The position numbers and the translations under genes are program-made. A stretch of 64,000 bases of DNA, from positions 333,441-397,440 of the forward strand of contig NW_019091587.1 of assembly GCF_001949145.1 (NCBI RefSeq). The letters are read 5' to 3'. Shown piece by piece: positions 48,895 through 61,444 of the stretch (position 1 is the first letter of the stretch; each line of letters begins with the position of its first letter). Source of the DNA: Acanthaster planci. Lineage: Eukaryota; Echinodermata; Asteroidea; Valvatida; Acanthasteridae. The notes beneath the pieces were generated by a model that saw only the letters and a program-made list of their open reading frames with translations, was not told where the DNA came from and made no database searches.

Positions 48895-48990
48895 GTGACG
48901 TCACCGTTACGCCCGTTCATCGTGGACGGCCATATTTGAATCTGACACGGTGGTCCTGTGTGGATTTGGGGTAAAAAAACGTGACCGGTA
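48895..48990 (+). promoter_or_regulatory. Candidate promoter and first untranslated exon of the ERM gene
   Basis: A perfect palindromic cAMP-response-type site, GTGACGTCAC, lies at 48895-48904. GGCCATATTTG at 48928-48938 is a YY1-type word in reverse. A strong splice donor follows: GACCG then GTAAGT at 48988. This spacing fits a short untranslated first exon of about 50-80 bases spliced to an acceptor at 49981-49989. It is inferred from motifs only. Confidence 0.4.
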
Positions 48991-50114
48991 AGTACGATTT
49001 CGTTTCTTTGTGAGCCTGTGAGTTAAGTGTCCCAATCAGCATGAGTTTGGCTACCAGTGATTTCTGTTTGAACGAATGACATGTTTCGTACAGTTCAAAA
49101 ATGCCCGAGAAATGGGTGACTTGCGAGAGTTCTGCCCGTTATCATGTGGTTGCATGCACGGAAAGCAGTGTGTGATGTGAGCACCGTATCACCAGTCATG
49201 TGCACAGTGCCGTGGTCAGTGATGACACACTGCCCGGGCACGCTAATTCGCCCGCTGGAGCTGGAATGGGCGTTCTCGATAGGAACGCCCGCAGTGTGAA
49301 TTCGTGATACTTGCATATTAGTCATCACCTGTTGGCCTTTTCTTAGGGAGTTTAAATTAAAACACCCCCACCTGTGATTGTCACACCGGAAGTCTTGTCC
49401 TTGATCCTGTTCATAGCATTTGTTGCATGATGACTTTAGGTCAGTACCACTACACTAGACAACCGTTGATCATGTTGATAACAGCCTGACAGGTCGTTGA
49501 AGATTGAATGTAACTTTTAGCCAGAACTTCGGGAGCAAACTAGCCACACTTGGTCAGTTGGTCACGTGAAGTGGACATTAATTTAATGTACTGTTTGAAG
49601 TGCAGGTTTTACTTTTGCGCTGTGGTAGTAACGTTAATTTAAGTACGGTTTATTTTCATCATTTTCATTTTGTATTACTTAGGGCCAAGTCCGTTCGATT
49701 TGTTCTATTAACCCTAACAGTCCTCAGTCCTCCAACAGGTGAAGGATTGAGGAGTGTAAGGGTGAATGGTCTCCATTGCTAATGTTTAATTCTTTACTGT
49801 TTGACATTTCTTTGACACTGTTTAATTGACGCACATGTTATGGAGTTGGACAGGTGCCAAGTCTATATTTCCTGCACTGCATCTTAAAATAAAACTTGAA
49901 TAGGTTATGTCACAGTTTCAAGAGTTCCAGACTTTGGGACTAAGTTTAATCTTATTCAATTCACCAGATTATTTTTGTTTAAACTGCAGGTGTTGGATTC
50001 AAGAATAAAGACCGTTTATAAAGGAGTGGTGCAACTGCTTAAGGAGTTATAAACTGCCCCGTTGTGTCAGGCAGTGTTTATTCCTCATCCAGTTAGACAA
50101 CAAGCGCTGTCAAC
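48991..50114 (+). other. 5' region of the ERM gene
   Basis: The stretch is probably an untranslated intron followed by the 5' untranslated part of the first coding exon. A pyrimidine-rich tract ending ACTGCAG at 49989 offers an acceptor, so 49990-50114 could be 5' untranslated sequence. TATAAA near 50015 gives an alternative: a direct promoter here. A small TTAACCC-ended repeat lies at 49708-49765, and an 8-base perfect hairpin at 49268-49290. Confidence 0.4.
49708..49765. repeat. Short TTAACCC-ended repeat
   Basis: It starts TTAACCCTAAC and ends with the near inverse GTAAGGGTGAA. The inner parts, CCTCAGTCCTCC and GGATTGAGGAG, match the subterminal sequence of the 407-base copy at 50240-50646. 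It is about 58 bases and may be an internally deleted copy. Confidence 0.6.
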
Positions 50115-50126
50115 ATGCCGAAAACA
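50115..50126 (+). CDS. ERM coding exon 1 (MPKT)
   Basis: Four codons, ATG CCG AAA ACA, run straight into the donor GTGAGT. The start context is CAACATGC. It is identified by the join with the exon at 60680, since MPKT is the standard opening of moesin. Confidence 0.9.
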
Positions 50127-53100
50127 GTGAGTGGCCTGAAATTTAGTCGTTTATTGATAATACTAGCATTCCAAATCGCAACCTCCACCCATGTAGCAAT
50201 TGAAACCTGAAAGATTTCTACAATGGCGCATCAATGCCCTTAACCCTAACCTCTTTGGCCCTTTTTTGCTAGGGACCTTCCTCAATCCTCTAGAACTTTC
50301 CAATTGGGGTTGGAAAAAATTGGATTCTTCCTCAATCCTCCAAAATTTCATGAAAATGTTACTTGGATGTGTGCCTACTGCCTCAATCCTTTAAAATCCT
50401 CCGGCAATTCCTGTCATTATGTTGAGGCTGTGCAAACGGCTTTCTTGAGCAGTGCGGTTGATTCAAAAGAAATATCGGGCTGAATTTATGCATGACTGGG
50501 CAAGAACAACACAAGGTCTAACCCACGACCTTCACTCATGGTATCCTTCGCAATCAGCCATACACTTTTGCCATTCACCCTCAATCCTCCAAAATCTTCC
50601 AAAACCGTCTGAAGGATTTTGGGGGATTGAGGAGGGTTAGGGTTAATTCCTGTCTGCTTTATACTTTGTTTTGCCTAATTACTGAAATCCAAAGATACTC
50701 TGAAACTGGTTGAGAGGAAGAGTTCCATATACAGACATCGCTCATTCACCCTGCAGACAGTTGTACATGTATATCAGCCATCAGAAAGTGATGACATGTC
50801 TAAGGAGGCAAATTTAGCAGGGAAAATACCTGAAGCATACATGTATAAAGGTTTTTCACATGACGTCACTTGACGGACAAAGGCAGTTCAGGAAGCATTG
50901 CAAGTCCACAGCAGCGTGTACATTTTCAAATCTACATCTTTCAGTTGGCAATTTCATGTACGCCAGAATACTGAGATATCTCAGAGGTTCGGACCGTGCG
51001 GGCATTTCCATGCACATCGGTATATATTGAACGCTGACCATCAAAACTCAAGTGGCTGAAAAACCTCTATACTTTAAAAGTACACGTACTTAGAATTTTT
51101 CGGACCAGGGGCATAGGGTTTATGCATAGGGTGTCAAGTGATGCCCACATATGGAACTCTTACCCTATTGAGCAGATTGCCAGCCTTTGATGACTCACAG
51201 GTACAACTTTTAAATTCCACAGGGTTCAACTGCCAGACTTTTTATGATTTTATTGGCCTTTGTGGGGAACTCTAATGCTTTGTTCTTTTCAGAAAGTATG
51301 TTCTGATATTTAAAATCGCAAATTGCAAGATTTTGCACTTCATTTTTGTAGAGTGGTGTCCAAGTAACCCCACTTGCCATTTGGGAGTACTAAACTCTGC
51401 TCCACATTAAGGCATTCAAACGATTTTTCAGACCAAATCTTGCCAAAGAGGTCTTGTGTTGATATTCATCCAAGGCTGCTAAAGTGGTGGAGTTATTCAG
51501 AGTAATGCCCATTTCGTTCTGAGTGGAGGGATGCAATTATGATTTAAGTATGGGCTCAAGGCTTCAAAATCCGTGGTCCCCTTTGTGAGCAGTGAACACT
51601 TGTTAGACCTGTTCTTCAGAACACCAGTGCAAATATACAAAGAAACATGAACAGTTTGCAGTTGAATGAGTGATTCACATTTTGTGGTCGACTTTTCACT
51701 CAAATGGCATGTACATGTATGGTCAGTATGGACGTTTTATCAGAGAAACTCCTCGAGCCCAACCGTCATAGCGATACTTAGTAACCACATTATATGGTAA
51801 CGTGCCCTGGCAGGCTACACTTAGAATTATGTTAAGTATTAAAAAGCACAAGCTAATTTTTGGTGTTAGGAAAGATGAGTGTGTGGACGAACAGATGATA
51901 CAGATAGGCCATGGATAGCTTTCTGCAACTGCAAAGCCTTCAGAATTTTAAAAAAAAATGGTCGTTAATTTTATTAGTGCCTGTTCTTGCAGTAAAATTT
52001 GGCCCACAATTACAGGTGTGATTAAAAGTATACTTCATTGGTTCATTCAGATGAGTCATTTATGTTGAATTAATGGGCGGTGCTGCACAGATACCACTAG
52101 TGGGACATAGTTTGTTTAGTTAATGCTAACAGGAAGGAATGTTTACTTAACCCGGAAAGCGAGGGTAGTCCTTTTTTCTTCTTCAGTTTTTGTACCATGG
52201 ATGCACAGGACTTTTATGTGCTCTTGATGTGTGAACAGTTGTCAGGGAGTCTTGATAAGCACTGTGCTGACCGCTTGAGTGCACTGCACTGTGAATCTCA
52301 CTCTGTCCTGCAGTTATGATTTATCAGAAGAGACATCTGGCAGTGCTGATCAGTTGGCAGTGATGTGCAGACTGTATTATGGGGGAAACTGCTATGTGCT
52401 GTTGCAGTTTATAGGGGGCCATTCATTTTCATTCCACTCTGCTACAATAAATCAGGCTGCACGATCAATCAAGCAGTTTTCGTCTTGGCCATTGGTCAAG
52501 TACTTTTCTCAGGAAAGCATCTATAAGTTCTCATACATGTAGCTCTGTGAGACCAGGAGAAATCAAACATGAATTGAGCAAATGAAATATGCATTGCAGT
52601 GCATGGTGGTTGTCTACAGGACAGTTAAAAAACCTCTTGTGTAACTTCTGCTTAGCATAGTGAGGGGCGGATCCAGGAATATTTCCGGGGGAGGGGTCAG
52701 GCCCCTAAGGTTCTTTTACATCTGATTCTTGCAGACAGGAGGACACGTAGGAAATGTACATTGTATTACGTTGTTACTAAATGTACCGGTACAAGCAAAA
52801 AGGATACCATATTTTATTAGTTTTTGTTGTTATTACTTCATTTATTTATATTTTTTGTGACAGAGCAGGGGGTTAAATCCAACACTCCCTATCTGGATCT
52901 ACTCTTGGTAATAATGCTTACAAATTTCATGGTAATACTGCTGGAGACAGTAGTGGATTGCATGTACATGTACCACTCCCAGGCTGTCACAACCAGTCAC
53001 GTTTATATGTACATGTATGCCTTTACTTTGTGTTTATTTTTATGTGCCCGAAGGGAAAATCAGTGTCACAACCTGCATTACTTAACTTCATTTTTTTGTT

Positions 53101-56100
53101 TTATGATTGAGTTGTGACAGCGAGTCCCCTTTAATTAAGCATGGGGGAATCATTCAACGCCACCTTCCATGAGTTGACATTTTGTAGGGGGTATGACTCC
53201 CAGAGCGCAAACACACATTGGGGAAACATGAATGCATGTGGGTGTTTGACATTTCCCTGTCTGTATCACAAATAACCATGCTGCTGACTTTATTTGGGAC
53301 GCCAGGGCTGTCAACACCGGCTGCATTGCTCAGAAGACTTTTAAGTTAAAGGAACGATCTGCGGTCTTGGCCAAAACATTTGGAGGTTTGAAGGGAAGAC
53401 TCCATGGAATTTTTTGAATGAGACAAAAGATTTTCAAACATTTATAACTGTGGTAAACTCATGGTGAGCATAATGCAAAACCATGCAAATAGTATTTTCA
53501 AACAAAGGGTACATTGTCATGTTCAAGAAATAAAAGTAAAAGTTTGTAGGACCTACCATGGAGGTAGAGGGACCTACATTGTACATGTACTATACATACA
53601 TGTACATGTATGGAGTTTTCACATCCGTGTGCACTGGCAAGCCTGTTTTACTCATTTGATTATTGCATGAGGGAAAAAATCAGAAATGAAGGAAATAGTC
53701 CAATTTCTGCAGTCCTGAGTGGGGCTGAAGCATGGTGATCAAAGATTTGTCCGTGATTGATGAACTCGTCTTGAACTTTTCTTTTGTGGGGTTTTTGTGG
53801 TAGGGTTTTAAAGTGAACAAAGTTCATGCCATAGTTATGTGTGCTTGCAAGAGTATCACACCGGGGCGTTTGAGTTTGGGAGGGAAGGGGAAATGGGGAA
53901 TTGGGAATGGGTCAGGAAAACACTCCTACACATGTAGTAGAGTTTGTAGTCCATGGAAGCAGGGACAGAGGTTGCACATGGACATGTGCTGACTGAATGG
54001 AAGATTGGAGGCTGAACTTTACCTACATGTACATGCACCTAAATATTTGCACAGTCACATCTGGTGTGGTTCGTAATGACTACGCAACAAGCCAAACGTC
54101 TTTAGAAGAAGTACATGTATAAGACTCCATTCTGATGTAGAGAGCCTAGTGTGTGATGTCTTCTGTGTGCAGGTGGCAACAGTTTTCTCTGTTGGTTTCA
54201 ACACTTACCAGTCTGTGCATTGTTGTCACCAGTATGAAGGACTCAACCATGTTTATTTCATTCAGCCAGCATTTGGTAACAAGATCCGCTGGCTACATAC
54301 TTCACCCAAATTTGTTTTAGTGGTGCATAGGGAGAGAACCAGAAACAGCATGCACATGTTTAAATATATCCCTGGACTGCAAGAGAATAGATTTCTAATC
54401 CGGCGCCAAGATCCTGTAAATGATACTGTGGACTCGATCAGTGCATGACCAGGTCATTGCTGTCGGATAGGGTTGAATGCAAACCTAATGTCAATTTAAT
54501 TAGTAAGCTTAATCGGTGTAAACTACGGTACGTGTCAAGGGAGAAATATACCCGAAACTTGTGGTTATTATTATAGGTTTTTCTGAATTTGAGGCAGAAG
54601 TGAACTCTTTTCTTTCCTGTCTGATAGAGTACTGATGCAGAGAGTCAAGGGTCGGTAGGTCGGAACATTTTTTTTGTTCGGGGGGCAGTTTTGTGCTGAT
54701 TGAATGGCACCAGTAGTGGCGACAGCCTCCAAAATAATCTCAAAAAGTGATGAACACCTGTCTAAATCTGTGTAAAAATTTCTACATATGGCACTAAACC
54801 TTGTGCAGTGAGCAGAACAACCTCAAATTACACCCATGAACACAGAAAATACATACATAAATAAGAGACCAAGTTTTGTGAATTAATTTGCAGAAATCTC
54901 TTGCAAGTAAAGTGCAGCATAACATCCGTGTCTTTTCAGCCTGCAGTGTTTTGCATACGGCTGATGAAAAGTGTTTATGTACATTACATTCAGTACATGT
55001 ACATGTATGGTACAGACTGGTTCTGGTTGCTACATTTCCATTACACATTCTTTTGTATGGGTGCGGCACGATGGGAACCAGAGCAGCTTCGTTTAATGCA
55101 ATGAGTTTCGTGCAGTGTTTTCACCACTGTGACAACCAAACGCGAATGCTGACAATGCGCCCAGAATTATGGGGCAATTTCATGTCTGCAAGTACAGTGT
55201 ATACAAAATACACACACTTGGCGCTAGGTGACATGGGCCAGTGGTGAGCATTTAGCCCTGATGAATGCCTTCGGTGTAATTCAAACACAAAACTAATAAT
55301 AAATGGGGAGCCATAATCCCATATGTTGCATTGACATTTTAAGAGCTGTTAATAGTATTATTGATATGTTGGTCAGACAATTTGTCCGAGCATCTTTGAT
55401 TTTGTTCGGACAAACACAATAAGTGCCTGGAAAATGTCCGATGCCCAACCATAATTCCACGCTCTGCTTTTAAAGGTTACTGCTACATGTAAGTACATAC
55501 AGTACATGTTTGTAGCTGTATCTACTTTGGTGGTTTTCAGCAGTGTGGAAGTGTTCCAGCAATCATGTGTGTGCAACATAAAATGTACAACCATCTATGT
55601 TGTAACATGTACATGTACCAGTATATGCAATTACTGTTCAAGGAAGATGACTTCACTTGTACACCTGAAGTTACATGTATGTATATTTGTAACTTCAAAT
55701 TCACAATATTATCAGTGCGCTCCCACTTGATCCACCAATTGCCGGATCAGATCCCCCAATTGGTGGATCAGATCTGGCAATTGGCGGATCACAGTCAGAT
55801 GGGAACGCAAAAATGGGATCTGATCCGGCAATTATGCTTGTCAACATCCGTCCGTGCACAAGTGGTGTGAAACTTTTGCGGTGTGATAAACAAAGAAATT
55901 CATTTTTGGCGTGTAGAGTATAGTTCATGTGAAAAGTTTTTAACGTGCACAGCATGCACAGTAAACAACTGCTGAACTATGGGCTAGCAAAATGTGTCAC
56001 CACGTTGCACATTTGTCCATTTCTTAACCTTTTTCATTTGTGTGATTTCACTTGCTCTCTATCAAAAACTAATTCTGTGTTAGCGTATAGCCCACAGTGT

Positions 56101-59100
56101 GTAACAGAGTATCGAAAACGGAAGCAAAGTTTGAAGAGACAACGTACATGTACTAGTCTGAACATTCGGTCCGATTCCAGGTTGTCACGTCAGTAGAATT
56201 CCACACCCAAAACACCGTAAGGGTCCCACACATGCAATGTGACTCGTCCCAGTACGCAACACTGCCACAGAGCACGCGCTCAGCAAGCTAGCACATTGTG
56301 CGCTTCGGGCTCGACATGTCCGTGCAAAAAGGTGGATCAGGCATAAGTTGGAACGCGACTTGCGGTTTAGTTGCAGTAAGACAACGATCACACCAAAATG
56401 CCAATTCAAGTGGGAACGCGTTGTACATGTATGTTTCACAGGGTTTTTTTAATAGACGAACTTCCTGAAGTTATTGCTGAGGTGAAAAGGGGTCACACTT
56501 TTCACTAACATACCAATGCGGCAGTCGGTGAACTAACGTACAGTACCAAAGAGTTCAACCTGGGTTGCATTCTCATCCATTCAGTCAAGTTGAGCCCTAT
56601 AGACGTCTGTTCATGCATGTATAGTTTTTCTGAATGGTGCACTTTTCTGCTGTCAATTGACACCCCTTTGACAATTGCACAGGGCAGAAATAGATTTTAC
56701 CGGGATGTTCTTCCTCATTCGGCAAGTATCAGATTGCCTCAGCCCCACATATTTGATTGGACTATGGAGATGCACAGAGCAGTACATTTGTATTGGTTTC
56801 ATTTCACACATGAGAAACAATAATGAGAGATCTGAAGAAAATTGTTTACTGCCAGCGAGTGACCTTAAACTCACAAAGCTTGATTTGGAAAGTCTGAGGT
56901 TTACTCCCCCTGCTGAAAAACAGGAGTGTGTTCAATTGCACAATGCTTTGCGTGTGTACTGGGTTACATGTATGCATATCGTTAAGAATGAAGGTACATG
57001 TACGCTGGATATACATGTATGCCAATACCAGCGTACATGTAACATACTGTGCTGTTGAACATATACATGTACCTGTTCTTTGTCATGGTTAACTTGCATT
57101 CCAATCCAAAATCCATTCCAAAATATATTGTAAAAAAGTTGCCTTAGGTGTTCAAACTGGCACCTTTTTGTCGCTAAGCTAAAAACAAAAAACTATGGTG
57201 TAGGAGTTGATTTTTTAGTCTACCGGTAGATGTACGGTACCAGTACACATACCGGTACATGTACATTTACACAATATGTTGGCTTAACTTGGCTTTCTAA
57301 ATGCCCCTTTGCTTTTTTAAAGGGCAGATGTTTATCAAACCTCCTTTTTGTTCCAAGATATTGATTGAACATGGTTTTTGTTGAGTGATGGTCTTATATT
57401 GTCATGTAATTTACATGTATTTTCAGAAGGAAACTGTTCAAGCCTAATGGTACATGTACATTCTGTTCGTTCTTCTTAGCTTGACTCACTAAACCAGTTT
57501 TGTCCTTGACTCCAATATCTGTGTACATATACCAACTGCATGCAGTGAAGCACAAACACTGTGTGAATACTAGGCTAAGTGTATTCAGTAGATGGGCCAC
57601 ACCCATATGTTTGTGTTCTCTGACCTATGTACGTGTACTGACCTTAGCCCTGGGTTGTTGAAAACTTTGCCCTGTGCCTGTGGATATACTGGTACCAGGT
57701 TTGCAGTTGTAGGACTGGCAATACCAATATAAGCTGTTCGTACATACATGTACCGTATGTGTAGGTTTATTAACCCTAATAATCCCTAACCAGTCGAACT
57801 TCAACACTAGTAAGGTGTTTGAATTTGTGGAATTAGGTACTAGGAACTTTTTAAATGGTGGTGGATTTTGACTAAATAGGTACTGTTGCTCTCTCACTTT
57901 TACCACCAAGACTTTCAAATGAGTACTGTATTTTTAAAGATTATGTAATAATAGAAAACTTCCCATTGAAATGGTAAGTACAGTGTATGGGTATGTAGTA
58001 TGTAATACATGTATTATGTAATAATTCCCATAACAAGGACAATCTTCCTTGTTTCTGACCACAATGATCCCAGCAGTTGGGGATGGATGTGCAGCATGAT
58101 GGTGTGTGAGTTTGTTTGAATACTGCCTGTCCATACTCTTTATATTGTGCAATGAGCCTGCAGTACCCAATCAAACAAGATCACACAGGTGAAGAGTTCT
58201 GTTGGAGTCTCTGTGATTGGGTACTGTAAAGTAGGAGTTTGATTTCAAGGTGTTGGAGTTTGTATGATTAGGGAGGGATAGCACCAGCAGCCCTTGGGCA
58301 GTTAGGGGTTAAGGATAAGTTGGAAATGTGCAGCCCCACCAAAGGTTAGGGTGCATGTGGAATTGGTCATAAGTGCTCATGTTACAGTGATTCTTGGAAA
58401 AATAGACATTTTTGTAGGGTTATTTTTAAACACCTGTGAGAAGTTTCATGGGGTTGCATGGAGTAAGCCTTACAAGTTACATCAGGGCTGTCAGAACTTG
58501 GCTTGAAATTTTCCTGAATTACATGTACTAAGTTGACTTTGCGGACCTTAAATACTGCTCCATGTCGAACACCTGTTTGCAGGGAAGGTCCATAAATTTT
58601 AGTTTTCATTTTCAGGGTGGTGAACATTCTTCAATCTATTTTTTAACAGGTGAAAGATCAAGGATTGCGGGGGCTCATGTCTTCAAAGAATGTTCCCCCG
58701 CTTTAACACAGTTGTCAGGTTTTTGTCAATTCAGGTGCAAAGCTTAGGAGCCAAAAATGCACCCACTCAGAATTCGGGCAAAGTAAAATACTACCATTTG
58801 AGGCAGATGTAACTGATGAAGCAGGGCCAGTGTGACTTATTCAGGCTTGATAGTGCACCCGGGAGAGGAAACATGAGTTGCCTGTAATAAACAAAAGGAC
58901 GCTGTTGGCAAAAACTCATTGGTTTACGTGTTCCATTACCATTACGGACACACCCATTGCAACAGGATCAGGTGTCAAGAGCTGAGTGGCTTGGCTTGCC
59001 ACAAATGTGTAGGGAGGAATAAATGCTGCAAAGAGGAAGCACACTTGAACATGGATGCATAATAAGCATTGTTTAACCCTAACTACCCAAAACCTGCCAT

Positions 59101-60763
59101 ATTCCAACAGCAGGTTTTGTGAGGTTTTGGCAGGTTTGGTACCGTACCTGAGGAACTTGTTGAATTTTGTGAGACTTGGGATGAAATGCTCAGGGAGATG
59201 GTGTCGGATTCTGTGTGAGTTGGGACACACATGGGTCACTGTGTATAGTGTCTGGCTTGCTGTTCCAGTTGTTGGACTATGCTTGATTTTGTCAGGTTTG
59301 GTACTGTTCAGTGGAAGTCATCCTATACTGCATAGACCCATCCATACCATATCACTCAAACTCCAATGAGCTCATTCTGTTAGAGTTTATCAGATTTGGT
59401 ACAGTAACCTGCATGTACAAGTACATAGACAAGTACATGAACCTGTTAGATTTTGTGAAGTACAGTATGCTTTCTAGCGCAGGAGCCCAGGGGGTTAGGG
59501 TTAAATTAGCTTGTACATACATGTACATGTATGTGTTGACCACGGTAGTCTGAATTGATGTAAGACATTTTACATGTACATTAAATATTGTATTTGTAGC
59601 ACTGTGTTTTTCGCCATCGTATAAAGCATACATAAATACAATGTACATGTGGTTCTGTCCATTCGGTAAAAATTGTGCCGTGCAAACGTTGCAACTTAAC
59701 AGAAGGCATTATTGTCTCATTTGCAATCACACCTTTGTATCGGTACTTTAGACACAAACGCTTCCTGTGGATATCAGGCATTGTAGAAGTGCACATGTTG
59801 TATTTTAAGTGATTCATAATCTGTGGAGCAATACAGTGTATCATCTACCGGCAGCTTCCTGTCCACCTGTCCTGAGGACAGGCAAAGCAAAATTGGACAC
59901 TACATGTACATGCAGTTTGAGCCTATTGAACAATTACAAACCCACGCATTTTATAGAAATCTTTAACATCTGAGAATCAATGGTACATCCTTCCAAAAAA
60001 TCGGGTACAGTGAAAAGATGTCCAGAGGTATCATTTTCAAGCATTTTGCTGTGAGTGGATAGGCAGGTTTTAACTTTTGCTGGCAATGGACGGGCAGATT
60101 TCAAGCCTAGATTTTTTTCCAGTTTGTCGTAAAAGCACAAAGAAATTATTACATCAAATTGTGTATAGAACAGTCTGAAATTTGAATGCGGTTGCCAGCT
60201 CTTCCAAAGGCTGCCCACAGAGAATGCTGATGCACATGCAACGATGGGAGGGGGGGAATATTCATTGGTATTTAGCAATATCTTCTTACATGCACTCCTT
60301 AAAGTGCCTGAAAAGATAGAAAGTTCATGATCTGTCTTGTCCCACTGACAACTCGCAAGCACCTCAGCCATATTCACTGCTCAAATCTCATCTACATGTA
60401 CATCAGACACCTCACAGAGGCTATTAGTCACAAGTGTGGTTTGTTGTGGGAGATGCTTAGTTTTACATGTACAGGTAAGCGAAGTTTTCACGTAGCATTC
60501 CTGATGAATGTTTTATGAATGATGAATAGTTGTTTTAGTACATTGTTTCTTCAAATGTTGAAAGGTCCCAACAAATCAAGTGGGACAGTGATAACTCTAA
60601 GCTTTCCAAGGAGGACTTCAGGAACTTGAGACTCAATTTTGAGATTTCTGACCTTATCGTTCTGTTTACTTAATTCCAGGTCAATGTCCGGGTGACGACG
60701 ATGGATGCTGAGCTGGAGTTTGCCATCCAGCCCAACACCACCGGTAAACAGCTCTTCGATCAG
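50115..60763 (+). CDS. Ezrin/radixin/moesin family protein, first two coding exons (gene continues past the window)
   Basis: Coding exons 50115-50126 and 60680-60763 join in phase 0 to give MPKT, then [20 protein letters not shown] and the following TGKQLFDQ. This is the start of the FERM domain of ezrin, radixin and moesin. These proteins link the plasma membrane and membrane receptors to cortical actin and are opened by PIP2 and phosphorylation. Only 32 residues are in the window, so the remaining FERM lobes, the coiled coil and the actin-binding tail cannot be checked. Vertebrate ERM genes also break after the fourth codon, as I recall. Most invertebrates have a single ERM gene, so I do not assign ezrin, radixin or moesin. 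Merlin is excluded by the exact ERM-type opening. The intron between the exons is 10553 bases. Confidence 0.93.
50240..50646. mobile_element. TTAACCC-ended MITE, copy A
   Basis: The left end is TTAACCCTAACCTC and the right end is GAGGGTTAGGGTTAA, an inverted pair. CCTCAATCCTCCAAAAT occurs inside, and GGATTTTGGGGGATTGAGG occurs next to the right end. The element is about 407 bases and lies in the ERM intron. No transposase is seen. Confidence 0.75.
55726..55835. repeat. GGATC/AATTGG minisatellite with inverted units
   Basis: Units built from GGATCAGATC and CAATTGGTGGATCA repeat four to five times, some inverted, so that the block is a nest of palindromes. It spans about 110 bases. Confidence 0.75.
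59073..59504. mobile_element. TTAACCC-ended MITE, copy B
   Basis: The left end is TTAACCCTAACTACCC and the right end is GGGGGTTAGGGTTAA. The interior is rich in CAGGTTTGGTAC-like words. It matches the element at 63453-63886 almost throughout, for about 430 bases. The termini are shared with copy A although the interior differs. Confidence 0.75.
60680..60763 (+). CDS. ERM coding exon 2 (start of FERM F1 lobe)
   Basis: The exon is 84 bases (28 codons), phase 0 at both ends, with acceptor TAATTCCAG and donor GTAGGT. It codes [17 protein letters not shown] and on to TGKQLFDQ, which is nearly invariant in ERM proteins across animals. Confidence 0.95.
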
Positions 60764-60848
60764 GTAGGTATTGCTGCTGTGAGGGTCAGGGTCATAGGTC
60801 AGGAGTCATTTAAGGTCACATGTCTTTGGTTCAGAGGTCATCCAGCCT

Positions 60849-60882
60849 AATGCTACTTTTAAAACAGCTTTTTGATCAGGTA
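60849..60882 (+). repeat. Degenerate partial copy of ERM exon 2 end
   Basis: CCTAATGCTACTTTTAAAACAGCTTTTTGATCAG then GTAGG resembles the end of exon 2 (CCCAACACCACCGGTAAACA then GCTCTTCGATCAG and GTAGG), about 120 bases further on, and the preceding words CATCCAGCC also match. It looks like a small local tandem duplication that has decayed. It lacks the right reading frame around ACTTTTAAAAC. Confidence 0.6.
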
Positions 60883-61444
60883 GGGGAGAGGTTGTGAGGG
60901 TCATACATGTTCATGTACATGTAAGTCAAGGGCTGCCTGGATCCAAGGTTTGGAATTGAGATGTTCGTCCTTGTGAAGAACCTTGTCTTGATTGCTCAGA
61001 GAATCAAATCATATGTGGGGCACTGGGAGCATTCTTGAGTTCCAAGACAGCAGCAGAAGCAAACTGCCTGTTACCTGACAGCGTGAGGGTGTAAAACTAC
61101 TAGATCACCACCATGTTGTAGTGCTATCCTTTTAACTTGTTTTGGACATACATGTAATGAACGTATGGGCGTATGACTTGTTATGCTTCCTCTAACCATG
61201 TCCTGCGTACTCTGAACTGTGATGTGGACCACCCTGTATGATAAATAAAAATCATTAGGCAATCAGTCACCCCACCCAAAGAAAAAAATACTTAATGTAG
61301 TTTCAAATTAATACATGTACATCCTAGTAATTAAATATTGTTTGATTACAAATATTCTACCCCTTTAAAGAAAAATTACAGGATCGTTTGTCTAAAATTT
61401 GACTCCAAAGATATCAGCTCTGTGTTTCCTGTCCAGATTTGATT

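Larger units (their letters stand above)
50127..60679 (+). other. ERM intron 1 (10.5 kb, repeat-rich)
   Basis: The intron runs GTGAGT to TAATTCCAG. No exon is recognised inside. It is rich in TACATGTA/ACATGT words, especially from 52.9 kb on, and holds two TTAACCC-ended elements (50240-50646 and 59073-59504) and a GGATC-rich minisatellite (55726-55835). A fragment near 52665 (GGGGCGGATCCAGGAAT) resembles pieces at 21553 and 35688. Confidence 0.85.
53575..60930. repeat. Zone enriched in TACATGTA/ACATGT words
   Basis: Clusters of the self-complementary word TACATGTA and of ACATGTACATGT occur at about 53577-53612, 54991-55008, 55606-55618, 56996-57075, 57233-57272, 59515-59532 and 60903-60922. 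They also occur singly in the rest of the window but more rarely. They look like short dispersed palindromic simple repeats. Confidence 0.7.

Noticed and set aside
59073-59504. Interstitial telomere repeat suggested by TTAGGG/CCCTAA at the ends
   Set aside because: Only one or two units occur at each end, in inverted orientation, as transposon termini; there is no tandem telomeric array.
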